The notes below the pieces were generated by a model. The model ran no database searches, was not told the DNA's origin, and saw only the letters and a list, made by a program, of their open reading frames with translations. From Treponema sp. (GTDB taxonomy: Bacteria > Spirochaetota > Spirochaetia > Treponematales > Breznakiellaceae): 9,888 bases of DNA. The DNA lies in assembly GCA_009776715.1 (NCBI GenBank), contig WRNF01000032.1, positions 1-9,888 on the forward strand. Reading direction: 5' to 3'. Positions 1 through 6,382 of this stretch are shown here, one piece after another (within the stretch, counting starts at the first letter, position 1; each line of letters opens with the position of its first letter). A program made the position numbers and the translations under genes.

Positions 1-2
1 AA

Positions 3-116
3 GGCATATATGCAATAGCCACGGCACCTCAACCGAGCCTGACCACTGCAAGTGGTTCAGGCGAAGGTTCCCCTCTTGATTTTCACGGTAGTACAAGGGG
101 GTGTCCGAAAAGTTAG
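3..116 (+). pseudogene. Possible 3' end of an unidentified coding sequence, truncated by the window edge and a repeat
   Basis: A reading frame is open from the left edge of the window to a TAG at 114-116. It encodes about 37 residues rich in Ala, Ser, Thr, Pro and Gly, beginning GIYAIATAP. The last few codons lie inside the hairpin repeat that starts at about 97, so the natural C-terminus may have been replaced by repeat sequence. An imperfect inverted repeat, GCCTGACCACT/AGTGGTTCAGGC at 37-62 with one bulge, lies inside it; no T-run follows, so it is not a convincing terminator. I do not recognise the protein. The frame could be open by chance, since it is short and its 5' part is outside the window. 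Confidence 0.2.
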
Positions 117-225
117 GAACTTCTTCGGACCCCTTCCTTTTTATATGTATTTTCGCACATTTTCGCAAGAAAATGGAGAAAATACAAGGGCTGGACGAGA
201 AGTAACCAACTTCTCGGACAGCCCC
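97..225. repeat. Small element with two related hairpins and matching ends (REP/MITE-like)
   Basis: The left end (about 97-114, GGGGTGTCCGAAAAGTT) and the reverse complement of the right end (208-225, GGGGCTGTCCGAGAAGTT) match at nearly every base, so the 130-bp stretch has terminal inverted repeats. Each end is also a hairpin. The left one pairs 103-114 with 118-130, with one bulged C. The right one pairs 188-203 with 209-224, with a two-base internal mismatch. The two hairpins also form a direct repeat, each preceded by TACAAGGG (92-99 and 183-190). No protein is encoded that I would believe; the frame at 52-234 is only the translation of this repeat. A REP doublet or a MITE moved by a transposase elsewhere is inferred. 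Confidence 0.6.
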
Positions 226-272
226 GACGTATAATAATTTTCCTTACACTTGCCGACCGAAGGGAGGCTTTA

Positions 273-400
273 CGGATTTCCACGGAATTTTTATTTTATT
301 TTTAAATTCTGTGAAAACCCGATGATTATTCTTATTTTAAGTCCAAGAAATCTATAATCCTCTGTGTAAATCTGTGGAAATCCGTGCTAATCCGTGGCTT
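273..400. repeat. TCYGTG short tandem repeats with an inverted partner
   Basis: Four consecutive units of ten bases at 361-400 follow the pattern TCYGTGNNAA: TCTGTGTAAA, TCTGTGGAAA, TCCGTGCTAA, TCCGTGGCTT. An 11-base perfect inverted partner lies upstream: CGGATTTCCAC at 273-283 pairs with GTGGAAATCCG at 374-384, with an AT-rich interval between them. Similar 'atccgtggaaatccgtg' runs occur in intergenic DNA of several bacteria, as I recall. Its role here is unknown. It lies downstream of hicB and could fold in RNA read from either strand. Confidence 0.5.
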
Positions 401-401
401 T

Positions 402-527
402 TTAACTATAGTTTCAAAAGTTACCAAAGAGTTGGTTCGCAGCGGGGAAGCGGTGTTATTTGATCTTGTAGATACCAGCACTCTGAATGAAAGAAATACT
501 AAGTTTGATGAATTATTACTTGACTGA
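402..527 (+). pseudogene. Possible C-terminal remnant of an unidentified gene, convergent with hicB
   Basis: A plus-strand frame runs from about 402 to a TGA at 525-527 and has protein-like composition, including SGEAVLFDLVDTSTLNER and ending in DELLLD. It has no start codon with a ribosome binding site, and it emerges directly from the TCYGTG repeat array, so any 5' part has been lost. Its last 29 bases overlap the end of hicB on the other strand. I do not recognise a family. A chance open frame is a real alternative. Confidence 0.22.
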
Positions 528-840
528 GCGCAGATACCAGCCAATTGTTTAAACTGCTGCTGTCTGCTTCAGCCCGAATAGCAAGTTGTGCATGCAGTCC
601 AGGCGGCAAACGCAAGGTAATTTTACCGGAATACGGTTTATTCGGTTCACGGCCTACTTTTTTACATGAAGCTAAATAATCATCAACTGTCTCTTGAAAA
701 ACCTTACGGATCTCTTTAACAGAATTAGCATGAAAACCAATTACATCATTTATACCGGTAATATGCCCAACAAGGCATTCATCCTCTGCACTGAAACCGA
801 CAATGGCGGTATAACCCTTATAGACAATAGTGTTATTCAT
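499..840 (-). CDS. hicB: HicB-family antitoxin
   Basis: The 113-residue product is the likely antitoxin partner of the HicA ribonuclease encoded just upstream. Residues ~5-60 (YKGYTAIVGFSAEDECLVGH onward) form the degenerate RNase H-like HicB fold. Residues ~72-110 (KITLRLPPGLHAQLAIRAEA, then LNNWLVSAL) fit a C-terminal ribbon-helix-helix DNA-binding domain. Such HicB proteins neutralise HicA by direct binding and repress their own operon. Length and domain order are normal, so the gene looks intact. The ATG at 838-840 overlaps the hicA stop (ATGA). It is preceded by a good Shine-Dalgarno GGGAG seven bases upstream, which fixes the start and implies coupled translation. The toxin-then-antitoxin order is usual for hicAB. 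Confidence 0.88.
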   Translation of the reverse strand: MNNTIVYKGYTAIVGFSAEDECLVGHITGINDVIGFHANSVKEIRKVFQETVDDYLASCKKVGREPNKPYSGKITLRLPPGLHAQLAIRAEADSSSLNNWLVSALSQVIIHQT

Positions 841-1106
841 GGCTCTACTCCCAATTTTATCAGGAACGTTTTGGCATCCCGAATTTGATATGGCACTGCT
901 TCTTTTTTGGGATGCGGTCTATGGAAAAATCCTATTGTCTCATCCCGAATAAATCTGACACGTGAACCATCACCTTCAATAATTTTACACCCAATCGCCA
1001 ACAGGAGATTTTCAATATCCGCCCATATCATAGTTATAGGCATCGGATTATAAAAAATGGCAGCAAGCGTTTTTCGATGTCTGTTGTTCACAATATAAAG
1101 TGGCAC
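837..1106 (-). CDS. hicA: HicA-family mRNA interferase toxin
   Basis: This small basic protein (89 codons from GTG 1106, or 84 from GTG 1091) matches the longer HicA subgroup. It shows RHRKTLAAIF near the N-terminus, then WADIENLLLAIG, EGDGSRVRF, and FHRPHPKKEAVPYQIRDAK towards the end. HicA toxins are double-stranded-RNA-binding-fold ribonucleases that cleave mRNA when freed from HicB; the His of the RPHP segment is the probable catalytic residue in this subgroup. The start is uncertain. An in-frame stop lies at about 1122-1124, and neither GTG has a clear Shine-Dalgarno. The one at 1089-1091 gives VNNRHRKTL, closest to the usual HicA N-terminus. hicB follows with a four-base overlap. The gene looks intact, so the pair may be functional. 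Confidence 0.87.
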   Translation of the reverse strand: MPLYIVNNRHRKTLAAIFYNPMPITMIWADIENLLLAIGCKIIEGDGSRVRFIRDETIGFFHRPHPKKEAVPYQIRDAKTFLIKLGVEP

Positions 1107-1114
1107 ATAATGGC

Positions 1115-1129
1115 GGCATTGTCAATGGC
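1115..1129. promoter_or_regulatory. Candidate hicAB operator palindrome
   Basis: The sequence GGCATTGTCAATGGC is an inverted repeat (seven-base arms around a central T, one mismatch) lying 9 bases upstream of the first hicA GTG. On the minus strand it contains TTGACA (1120-1125), a consensus -35 hexamer, but no good -10 lies at 16-18 bases. Ribbon-helix-helix HicB proteins commonly bind such palindromes in their own promoter. Assignment as an operator is inference. Confidence 0.3.
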
Positions 1130-1137
1130 AAAAGCAA

Positions 1138-1416
1138 TTATTTACATATCACAAGACCGCCGGCATTATTACTGCCGGAAAGACCGCCAACAATGTAGCC
1201 GCAAATACCTCCTGCCCAGACAGCGCCTTGACCTTCTACATTTATAGATCCTTCTTTACTACAGGAATCTATTTCTGTAGATGTGACATACCCTGCAATT
1301 CCACCAACATATTTTGTCATATTTCCTCCGAATATGCTGATTCTGCCGCTTGATGTACAGTTGGAAATTCTGGAAGGACTGAAAAAGGGTGGAAGATTGA
1401 CTAAATCTATGTCAAT
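1138..1416 (-). pseudogene. 3' fragment of the GLUG-repeat surface protein gene, separated by an inserted element
   Basis: From the end of the inserted element, a minus-strand frame of 92 codons runs to TAA at 1138-1140. It continues the GG-I/L-AG repeat pattern of the larger fragment: SGRISIFGGNMTKYVGGIAG, then EGSINVEGQGAVWAGGICGY and NNAGGLVICK. It is in a different frame from the 1407-3125 fragment. Removing 134 bases (1417-1550), or 137 including one copy of flanking AAT, puts both in one frame and joins YIGGIISFI to DIDLVNLPPF. This is therefore the C-terminal part of the same ancestral gene and not an independent small gene. It ends abruptly just after a GGL motif, only about 30 bases before hicA, so further 3' sequence may also be missing. 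Confidence 0.75.
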
Positions 1417-3125
1417 GACGAACCCCGCCCTGAAGGGACGGGGTATCGTCGTTCTCCCGAGGTATTGGTCTCGGGTTTAATACCCAACATACTTAAAGGC
1501 GAGAAGTTTTTATCACGCCCTAAAGGGCGGGGTATTAAACCCTCGCCACGAATAAAACTTATAATTCCTCCAATATAAACATTCCCTGTCCCTTCAAAAT
1601 TAGAAGGAACTTCAATAGAGCTGTCAAAAGAACTATTAAATATTCCTGTAAAATCAGCATAAGCTACAAGCCCTCCGCAATATGTATTACCGGAATAAGC
1701 TCCGCGGTTAACTGTAATAGTAGTAATTGATGTTTTGTGAAAATTAATCTGTAAAAAAGAAAGGTTTTGAATTCCGATACATACGCTCTTTCCAACCGCA
1801 CCGCCTATACATACATCTCCATCGTTGTTTTTTGTTACGCTTATAACCGCAGAAACAGATGCTCTACTAATAGAAGCAGATTGAACATTACTTAGAGAAT
1901 AATCCGCGTAACCTGCCTCTCCAGCAATTCCGCCGATATTTAAAAAACCCGTTCCGCTGTCTGTACATTCAACCGCAAGCCCTACATAGCAATTTTGCAC
2001 AAGCGGAACAAATCGAATAGGATATTGTCCTGGATTTAATATTGGCGGATTCCATCCTCCAAGATAACCTGCAATCCCGCCTACCCATACATTTGCAGTA
2101 CCTTGCGGGACAATAATTTTCAAAGGCGAATCTTCTGAGTTTTCGATTACAATCGTACTGCTAACAACCGTATCCCTAAGGTATCCGCCCAGGGCGCCGG
2201 CAAAAAAATTACCGGATGCAGGAGCATAAATTGGAGAGCCGTTATTGTACTTGATAAAAAGGTCGCGAATTTCAGCGTTCACCGCAACGCCAAAAATCCC
2301 TGCAAAATTGTCTTTTGGCGAAAGGCTTGTTATGGTGATAGTGTAACCGTTGCCGTACAACCTGCCCTGAAAAGCGCCGTCAAAATTATTCGGGTCTATT
2401 AATTCGGGCGGATCAGAATTGTTAAGGACGGCTGTTCCTACCGGCTCCCAATTGATTAGTTCTATATCTTCGGTGAGCACATACGTTCTGCTGTCAGCTT
2501 TTAATTCCTGAGTAATATTTGCCTGAGTTAATTCAACAACTTCCGGACTGTCATGGCTAACTGTCATGCCCTGTATATTCCAAATCTTAAAAGATTTACT
2601 GTGATCTACAAGCTGGCCGTCATAGACATCAATTATAATTTCATATTCCTGAAAGCCGTTTGCGCCAATCCCTTCCTGGATTTCTGTAGCATCAGGGCGG
2701 CTGACATTTCGGATAATTCTGTTTTCTGGAAGCGGTCTTTTTTGTCCGTCACGGTTTATGATATAGTAGCCTTCTGTTTTTGTATGATCGCCGTCTGTCA
2801 GTTTCCATTCATCAACTGTTATACTGGCGGTATTAATATCAAAAGACGCTCCCCATTCAATTACAGTGCCGACAGTCATTTCCGCGCTTTTCCATGAATA
2901 GCTTACATTGTCCCCTTGCATCCATTCGCCCTGCAAATTTGCTATTCCGTTTTCCCCGCTCTTGACGGTAACTGTTATGGTTTTTTCCGGCTCCGGCATA
3001 TTGGTTTTTCGCGGAGTTATGGTAATTGCAAACAACCCCGCTGTATCAAAATACTCAACGGCGTAATGTGATGAATAATCAGCATTATCAGTGTATGTAC
3101 ATGCCTGCAGCGACGGCTGCTCCAT
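1407..3125 (-). pseudogene. GLUG-repeat (beta-helix-like) surface protein, 5' truncated and interrupted
   Basis: The 572-codon frame encodes an extracellular-type protein. Residues ~40-200 are beta-rich (MPEPEKTITVTVKSGENG onward), like bacterial Ig-like or PKD-type regions. From ~residue 225 there are repeats resembling the GLUG motif: NFAGIFG, FFAGALGGY, VWVGGIAGYLGG, LNIGGIAGEAG, CIGGAVG, YCGGLVAY, YIGGII. Proteins of this kind are usually secreted adhesins or surface proteins. Three things suggest decay. There is no signal peptide. The ATG at 3123-3125 lies out of frame inside the hexokinase tail without a Shine-Dalgarno. The last ~45 residues (after SFI, including RPLGRDKNFSPL) are encoded by the inserted element at 1417-1550. 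The true start may have been lost; an in-frame ATG at about 3000 is a weak alternative. The specific ligand is unknown. Confidence 0.7.
1417..1550. mobile_element. 134-bp palindrome-rich non-autonomous element (PATE/MITE-like) inside the GLUG gene
   Basis: This stretch breaks the GLUG frame, and its removal (134, or 137 with one flanking AAT) restores it exactly. AAT flanks both sides (1414-1416 and 1551-1553), a possible 3-bp duplication or coincidence. It is dense in inverted repeats. ACCCCGCCCT at 1422-1431 pairs with AGGGCGGGGT at 1524-1533. GGGTTTAATACCC at 1473-1485 pairs with 1530-1542. CGCCCTAAAGGGCG at 1515-1528 is a tight hairpin, and CCCGAG/CTCGGG at 1456-1475 is another. It contains no gene. 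The many GC-rich hairpins resemble the ends of IS200/IS605-family elements and their palindrome-associated derivatives. That affiliation is inferred, and no transposase is present in the window. Confidence 0.7.
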
Positions 3126-4464
3126 AAAGGCTGGCTTGTTCGACTGGAGATATTATGTACGGGCGGGGCTTTTCTCTAACAAGCATGGCGTGAAGCCAGG
3201 CTTCCAAAGAACGGCGCATGCCCTTGAAAATCATATAGGTGGTGCCTTCAACAGCTATGCGTACAGGGCAATACGGCTTATAACTGGCCTGCAAATGGTG
3301 TATGTTTGCTGCAAGCACGGCGGCAGAAAACATGGCCCCGCGTTCGGTGATAATGGAAACAAGATACTGCACAGACGCAAGGGCATCGCCTTCGTCCATG
3401 CCGAAAAAAGAACCCAGCAGGCCTTCGGCTGCAAGAGGAGAACGCAAAAAATCGTTCAGGTACCTGGTTTCCAGGCTGGGCATGGCGAGGAATTCTTCGG
3501 CTTTTTTAAAGCGAATAACGTTATCTTTAACCGCTTGTTTCAGAATGTGCAGCGATAAGGGGCCAAGATACGCGCCGGAAGTGGTTTTTTCCAGCGAGTA
3601 AGCGCCAGGATTTTTGGTGCCGTTGTCATATTCCTGATCAAGCGGGCCGCGGTAACGAAGGTTGAAATTGCCGGTTTCGCATACCACTATTTGCGGGGCA
3701 TCTTTTGATTCAAAGCCTATTTTTGGAATGCTTGTTTCAGGATAGGCGGTATTGAATCCAGTGCCCAGTATAAAACCGATAACAGGCCCGCCCGGAAAAC
3801 CGTAAACATCTTTTGTTGACAGCTCCCCGCCGTTTGCCGGAATGGATGCAAGGCCGGATAACAAGGTTGCAACAGTATCGTTTAACAGCACAATGGGGCC
3901 GTCAAAAACAAATCCTTTTCTTGCCAGCGCTTCTCTTAAACCTGCACCAATGGCTTTTCCTACAACATCCGGCGCATCAACTTCTTTGCTAAGCGATGTT
4001 AAAATGCCGTCCAGATTGGTTTGCATTTCCATGGGATAGGAAAAGGTAAAGCCAATCCCGCTCATTTCTGAAGCATCGCTAATCATGGGAAGAGCCGCAT
4101 CGGCAATAATGTCAAAAAACTGTTCAGCATTTACCCTGCCTTTTGTTCCGGGCATGAAGTTCTTTTCTGTTTTTTTTGCAACTATTTTTCCTTCTTCCCC
4201 ATCTTTTTCGCTAAAATGCACCAGGCTTGCCCGCAAATTGGTTCCACCGGCATCCAGCGCCAGTACGGTTTTTCCCGGCGGCACTTTAGACACAGGCGAT
4301 ATATATGACGGAATCATGGGCAGGCTGGAACTTTTTCCCTCAAGCCCCCTTTCCATGTCGACAAGAATTTCTTTAGCCAGCGCCATTGGATCAAGGCTGT
4401 CATAATGAAACCCATAAAACCGCGCAAAATCGGATAATTCATAAGGATTAAAATTTAAGCTCAT
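3088..4464 (-). CDS. Hexokinase (ATP:hexose 6-phosphotransferase)
   Basis: The 458-residue cytoplasmic enzyme phosphorylates glucose and related hexoses at C6 at the entry to glycolysis. It resembles the eukaryote-type hexokinase of treponemes more than bacterial ROK or Glk glucokinases. The phosphate-1 loop is LDAGGTNLR (residues 70-78). The sugar-binding segment FTFSYPME is at ~139-146, followed by LTSLSKEVDAP at ~155-165. LLNDTVATL carries the probable catalytic base Asp196, and ILGTGFN (~232-238) and EGTTYMIFKGMR near residue 410 complete the actin-like ATPase fold. The ATG at 4462-4464 has a strong Shine-Dalgarno (AGGGGG, five bases upstream). The C-terminus ends in GAAVAAGMYIH and looks complete. 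A 13-base palindrome, TTTACTTAGTAAA at 4503-4515, lies in the gap to the divergent protease gene and could be an operator, but this is weak. No terminator is visible directly after the stop. Confidence 0.93.
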   Translation of the reverse strand: MSLNFNPYELSDFARFYGFHYDSLDPMALAKEILVDMERGLEGKSSSLPMIPSYISPVSKVPPGKTVLALDAGGTNLRASLVHFSEKDGEEGKIVAKKTEKNFMPGTKGRVNAEQFFDIIADAALPMISDASEMSGIGFTFSYPMEMQTNLDGILTSLSKEVDAPDVVGKAIGAGLREALARKGFVFDGPIVLLNDTVATLLSGLASIPANGGELSTKDVYGFPGGPVIGFILGTGFNTAYPETSIPKIGFESKDAPQIVVCETGNFNLRYRGPLDQEYDNGTKNPGAYSLEKTTSGAYLGPLSLHILKQAVKDNVIRFKKAEEFLAMPSLETRYLNDFLRSPLAAEGLLGSFFGMDEGDALASVQYLVSIITERGAMFSAAVLAANIHHLQASYKPYCPVRIAVEGTTYMIFKGMRRSLEAWLHAMLVREKPRPYIISPVEQASLYGAAVAAGMYIH

Positions 4465-4570
4465 ATTTGCCCCCTGTTTGATATAGTGTTCTTATTGTTA
4501 ATTTTACTTAGTAAAGAAGGATTAAGTCAAGGGAGCTTATTGGTATAAAAAAAGCATTAGGAGAAAAACG

Positions 4571-4981
4571 ATGGGGCTTGTTTATGTGAATATTACATTG
4601 AAAAATGCCGGAGATTTAATTAGGGTCAAGGAAGGATTGAAAAAAGAACCGGAAATCCGCCAAACTACCGTGCAAGCCGTGGTTGACACAGGAGCAGGAA
4701 CCTTGATTATCAATGAAACAATGAGGCAGGAACTGGGGCTGGAGGTAGAAGGGGAACGCTGGGCAACATTGGCAAATAAAACAACAACAAAATGCAAATA
4801 TACCGAGCCTGTAGAGGTTCATTGGGGGAACCGTTCTTCCGCTGTACGGGCAATAGTCATGGAAGGAGCGGAAGAAGTTCTTTTGGGAGCCATTCCCCTT
4901 GAAGAAATGGATCTAATCGTAGACCCGGCACGGCAAATATTAATTGGCGCACATGGAGACACTCCGGTAATGAGAGTTTAA
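4571..4981 (+). CDS. Retropepsin-like clan AA aspartic protease
   Basis: The 136-residue protein has the single-domain aspartic protease pattern. VVDTGAGTLIINE (37-49) holds the DTGA catalytic motif with Asp39. A central beta region follows, and EEVLLGAIPLEEMDLIVDP (101-119) matches the hydrophobic-hydrophobic-Gly segment that closes the retropepsin psi-loop. Length and motifs fit the small prokaryotic 'clan AA' or AF_0612-like family, whose members probably dimerise to form one active site. No signal peptide or membrane segment is seen, so it is probably cytoplasmic. The ATG at 4571 follows a good Shine-Dalgarno AGGAG about seven bases upstream. It is transcribed divergently from hexokinase and has no co-oriented partner within several hundred bases, so context gives no substrate. 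Substrate and biological role are unknown for most of this family. Confidence 0.82.
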   Translation: MGLVYVNITLKNAGDLIRVKEGLKKEPEIRQTTVQAVVDTGAGTLIINETMRQELGLEVEGERWATLANKTTTKCKYTEPVEVHWGNRSSAVRAIVMEGAEEVLLGAIPLEEMDLIVDPARQILIGAHGDTPVMRV

Positions 4982-5062
4982 AATTCCCATAGCTTTTAGC
5001 ATGTTCAAGAATATAAATTCGACAGTCTTGTTAAAAGATGTAAAATCTTCTACAAATTATTG

Positions 5063-5257
5063 TTAATAATAATATATATCATCACCAATATCTAAACTTT
5101 CACCATAATCATAAATTCTATAAACATAACTATATGAACTTTCATCATCATTAGTAAAAGTTATGATACTACCATTAGTAGACCAAATTCCGGTGGTACT
5201 TGGAGACCAATTATCAGACTTATTTGTGTAAGTATACACTTCTGTTGGCGTTGGCCA
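5063..5257 (-). pseudogene. C-terminal remnant of a Tyr/Thr/Ser-rich surface or lipoprotein-like gene
   Basis: A 64-codon minus-strand frame runs from just after an in-frame stop (5258-5260) to TAA at 5063-5065. It has strongly protein-like content: WPTPTEVYTYTNKSDNW, then GIWSTNGSIITFTNDDESSY, then YRIYDYGESLDI. The alternating aromatic and Thr/Ser pattern suggests a beta-strand calycin-like or lipoprotein repeat of the sort common in treponemes. It has no start codon, so the 5' part of the gene is missing. Family unknown. Confidence 0.4.
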
Positions 5258-5310
5258 TTACAATATAATAAATTTGAACTAATATCTAAGAAAGCTTTTT
5301 TTGGGCTTTT

Positions 5311-5338
5311 TATTAAAAGAGGGGGTTCACGCCCCCTC
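5311..5338 (-). terminator. Probable rho-independent terminator for the GerMN-domain gene
   Basis: GAGGGGG (5319-5325) pairs perfectly with CCCCCTC (5332-5338) around a six-base loop. Read on the minus strand, the stem is followed at once by TTTTAATA. It lies about 220 bases beyond the stop of the minus-strand GerMN gene, with no gene between in that direction, so it probably ends that transcript. The plus strand has no T-run after the stem. Confidence 0.5.
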
Positions 5339-5341
5339 CGC

Positions 5342-5482
5342 TCGAAAAAACTCTTGTTTTATTTCGCACTTGAACAGACAGTAGGAGAAACAGTTAATAC
5401 AGCAGTCAAGGTTGCCGTATCCAAACTTGTTGCAACTTATCTTAAAAAATATAAAGACATGGATATAATACAAGATTGTTAA
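5342..5482 (+). pseudogene. Possible C-terminal remnant of an unidentified gene
   Basis: An open plus-strand frame ends at TAA 5480-5482. Its last ~40 codons read as a plausible amphipathic helical tail (FALEQTVGETVNTAVKVAV, then LVATYLKKYKDMDIIQDC). The frame continues open upstream through the terminator hairpin, but that part looks non-coding. There is no start codon with a ribosome binding site. I do not recognise it, and it may be chance. Confidence 0.22.
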
Positions 5483-5557
5483 ATTATGCCTTGATCTGTA
5501 TAACCTAAACTAAAATTTACACAAATTAAGAATTACTAAGTATTACTTGGTTACCTA

Positions 5558-6322
5558 TTATCTTCCAATCGGATCGCGAATCATAACTCCTTCGCTTAAG
5601 AAATTTACTATTTCTCCTTCAATAAGAAACTGCACTTTCTCTACTGTAGGAAATTCGGTGGCAGTCAAAACAATTTGTTTAATTTGAGCGGCGCAGCCTT
5701 CCCTTCCAAAAGTATTGTAGCGAAATTCTTCATTAAAACTAAGGTATGCGGTATTGTTTGTTACCCGTGCAGATAATAATTTTGAATTTTTAGGGATAAA
5801 GCTCATAATGCCTCTTCCGGCTTCTTCATTAGTTGGACCCGAAAGCAATACATTAATGCTGTCAGTCAATGGAGAGTTAAAATTATCAAAATTGCGGATC
5901 ACTTTAGCAGGCTGTATTTCATCGCCGTTATTTTCTGAGTGCATAAAATAAATGCTTCTGCTGCGGATTTGAGGATTATTTTCCTCTTGGGGCATTTCCT
6001 CTTCAACTACTGTCTCAGAAACTGTCAGTGAATCTGGTTGAAGATTTTGTTCAGAGGGCGGTTCAACAATGGGTTGCGGCTGCTCTTGTTCAAGGATGTT
6101 TTCCAACGGCGGGTTTTCCGGGGGCAGAATTTCCGGCCATGGCATTTGAATGCCGGGAATCTTTTTTTGCGAGGCACTTTCATCTAACGCATCCTTTGGC
6201 CTAAAGAAGTAAAGAACAATTAAAAACATAAAAAGCAAAAAAATAAAAAAAACAGCCATCCAGAGATTTCTCTTTTTTTTACCATTAAAATTTCTTTTTC
6301 TTTGATTATTGTTGTTCCTCAT
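5558..6322 (-). CDS. Membrane-anchored GerMN-domain protein
   Basis: The 254-residue protein has a basic, Asn-rich N-terminus (residues 1-20, many Lys/Arg) and one strongly hydrophobic segment at ~21-40 (AVFFIFLLFMFLIVLYFF). A Pro/Glu-rich, probably disordered linker (~41-115) follows, then a C-terminal GerMN domain (~120-250). The domain includes RSIYFMHSEN, LTDSINVLLSGPTNEEAGRG, NTAYLSFNEEF and IKQIVLTATEFPTVEKVQF. GerMN domains occur in the GerM lipoprotein and in sporulation or envelope proteins, and in spirochaetes as single-pass membrane proteins. The positive-inside rule puts the domain in the periplasm. Its function is unknown and probably concerns the cell envelope. The ATG has no Shine-Dalgarno; see the promoter entry for a possible leaderless start. 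It is monocistronic, with a terminator downstream. Confidence 0.85.
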   Translation of the reverse strand: MRNNNNQRKRNFNGKKKRNLWMAVFFIFLLFMFLIVLYFFRPKDALDESASQKKIPGIQMPWPEILPPENPPLENILEQEQPQPIVEPPSEQNLQPDSLTVSETVVEEEMPQEENNPQIRSRSIYFMHSENNGDEIQPAKVIRNFDNFNSPLTDSINVLLSGPTNEEAGRGIMSFIPKNSKLLSARVTNNTAYLSFNEEFRYNTFGREGCAAQIKQIVLTATEFPTVEKVQFLIEGEIVNFLSEGVMIRDPIGR

Positions 6323-6328
6323 GTAACA

Positions 6329-6358
6329 ATAATACCGTCAATAATATGAATAGGTCAA
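6329..6358 (-). promoter_or_regulatory. Candidate promoter of the GerMN gene, possibly giving a leaderless mRNA
   Basis: On the minus strand, TTGACC (6353-6358) and TATTAT (6329-6334) are separated by 18 bases. The expected transcription start would fall at or within a base of the ATG (6322), in line with the absence of a Shine-Dalgarno. An overlapping alternative, TTGTCC with TATTCA, also at 18 bases spacing, would give a short leader. Confidence 0.35.
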
Positions 6359-6382
6359 TTACCCAAAAGCGGACAATGTACT

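Larger units (their letters stand above)
4982..5557. other. Gene-poor AT-rich spacer with coding remnants
   Basis: No intact gene is supported here. It contains a minus-strand coding remnant (5063-5257), a probable minus-strand terminator (5311-5338) and a plus-strand frame that may be another remnant (5342-5482). The stretch 5483-5557 shows nothing recognisable. The mixture of short, unrelated, oppositely oriented fragments suggests repeated rearrangement. Confidence 0.5.

Noticed and set aside
37..62. Imperfect hairpin GCCTGACCACT/AGTGGTTCAGGC as a terminator
   Set aside because: No T-run follows on either strand and it lies within an open frame.
52..234. 60-codon plus-strand frame starting with GTG
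   Set aside because: It is the translation of the hairpin repeat at 97-225, with no ribosome binding site and no protein-like pattern.
361..400. TCYGTG units as a CRISPR array
   Set aside because: The units are ten bases in direct tandem with no spacers, and no cas genes are present.
332..544. 70-codon minus-strand frame overlapping the end of hicB
   Set aside because: It is a different-frame shadow across the hicB end and the TCYGTG repeats; hicB accounts for the coding signal.
3091..4405. Several plus-strand frames of 65-155 codons opposite hexokinase
   Set aside because: They are antisense shadows of a gene with clear hexokinase motifs; none has recognisable motifs or a good start.
4503..4515. 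13-base palindrome TTTACTTAGTAAA between hexokinase and the protease as an operator
   Set aside because: It is short and AT-rich, with no well-placed promoter hexamers around it; noted in the hexokinase entry only.
5291..5312. AAAGC/GCTTT stem with T-rich tail as a plus-strand terminator
   Set aside because: The stem is only five base pairs, with a long T/G loop; it is more likely AT-rich background next to the stronger minus-strand terminator.
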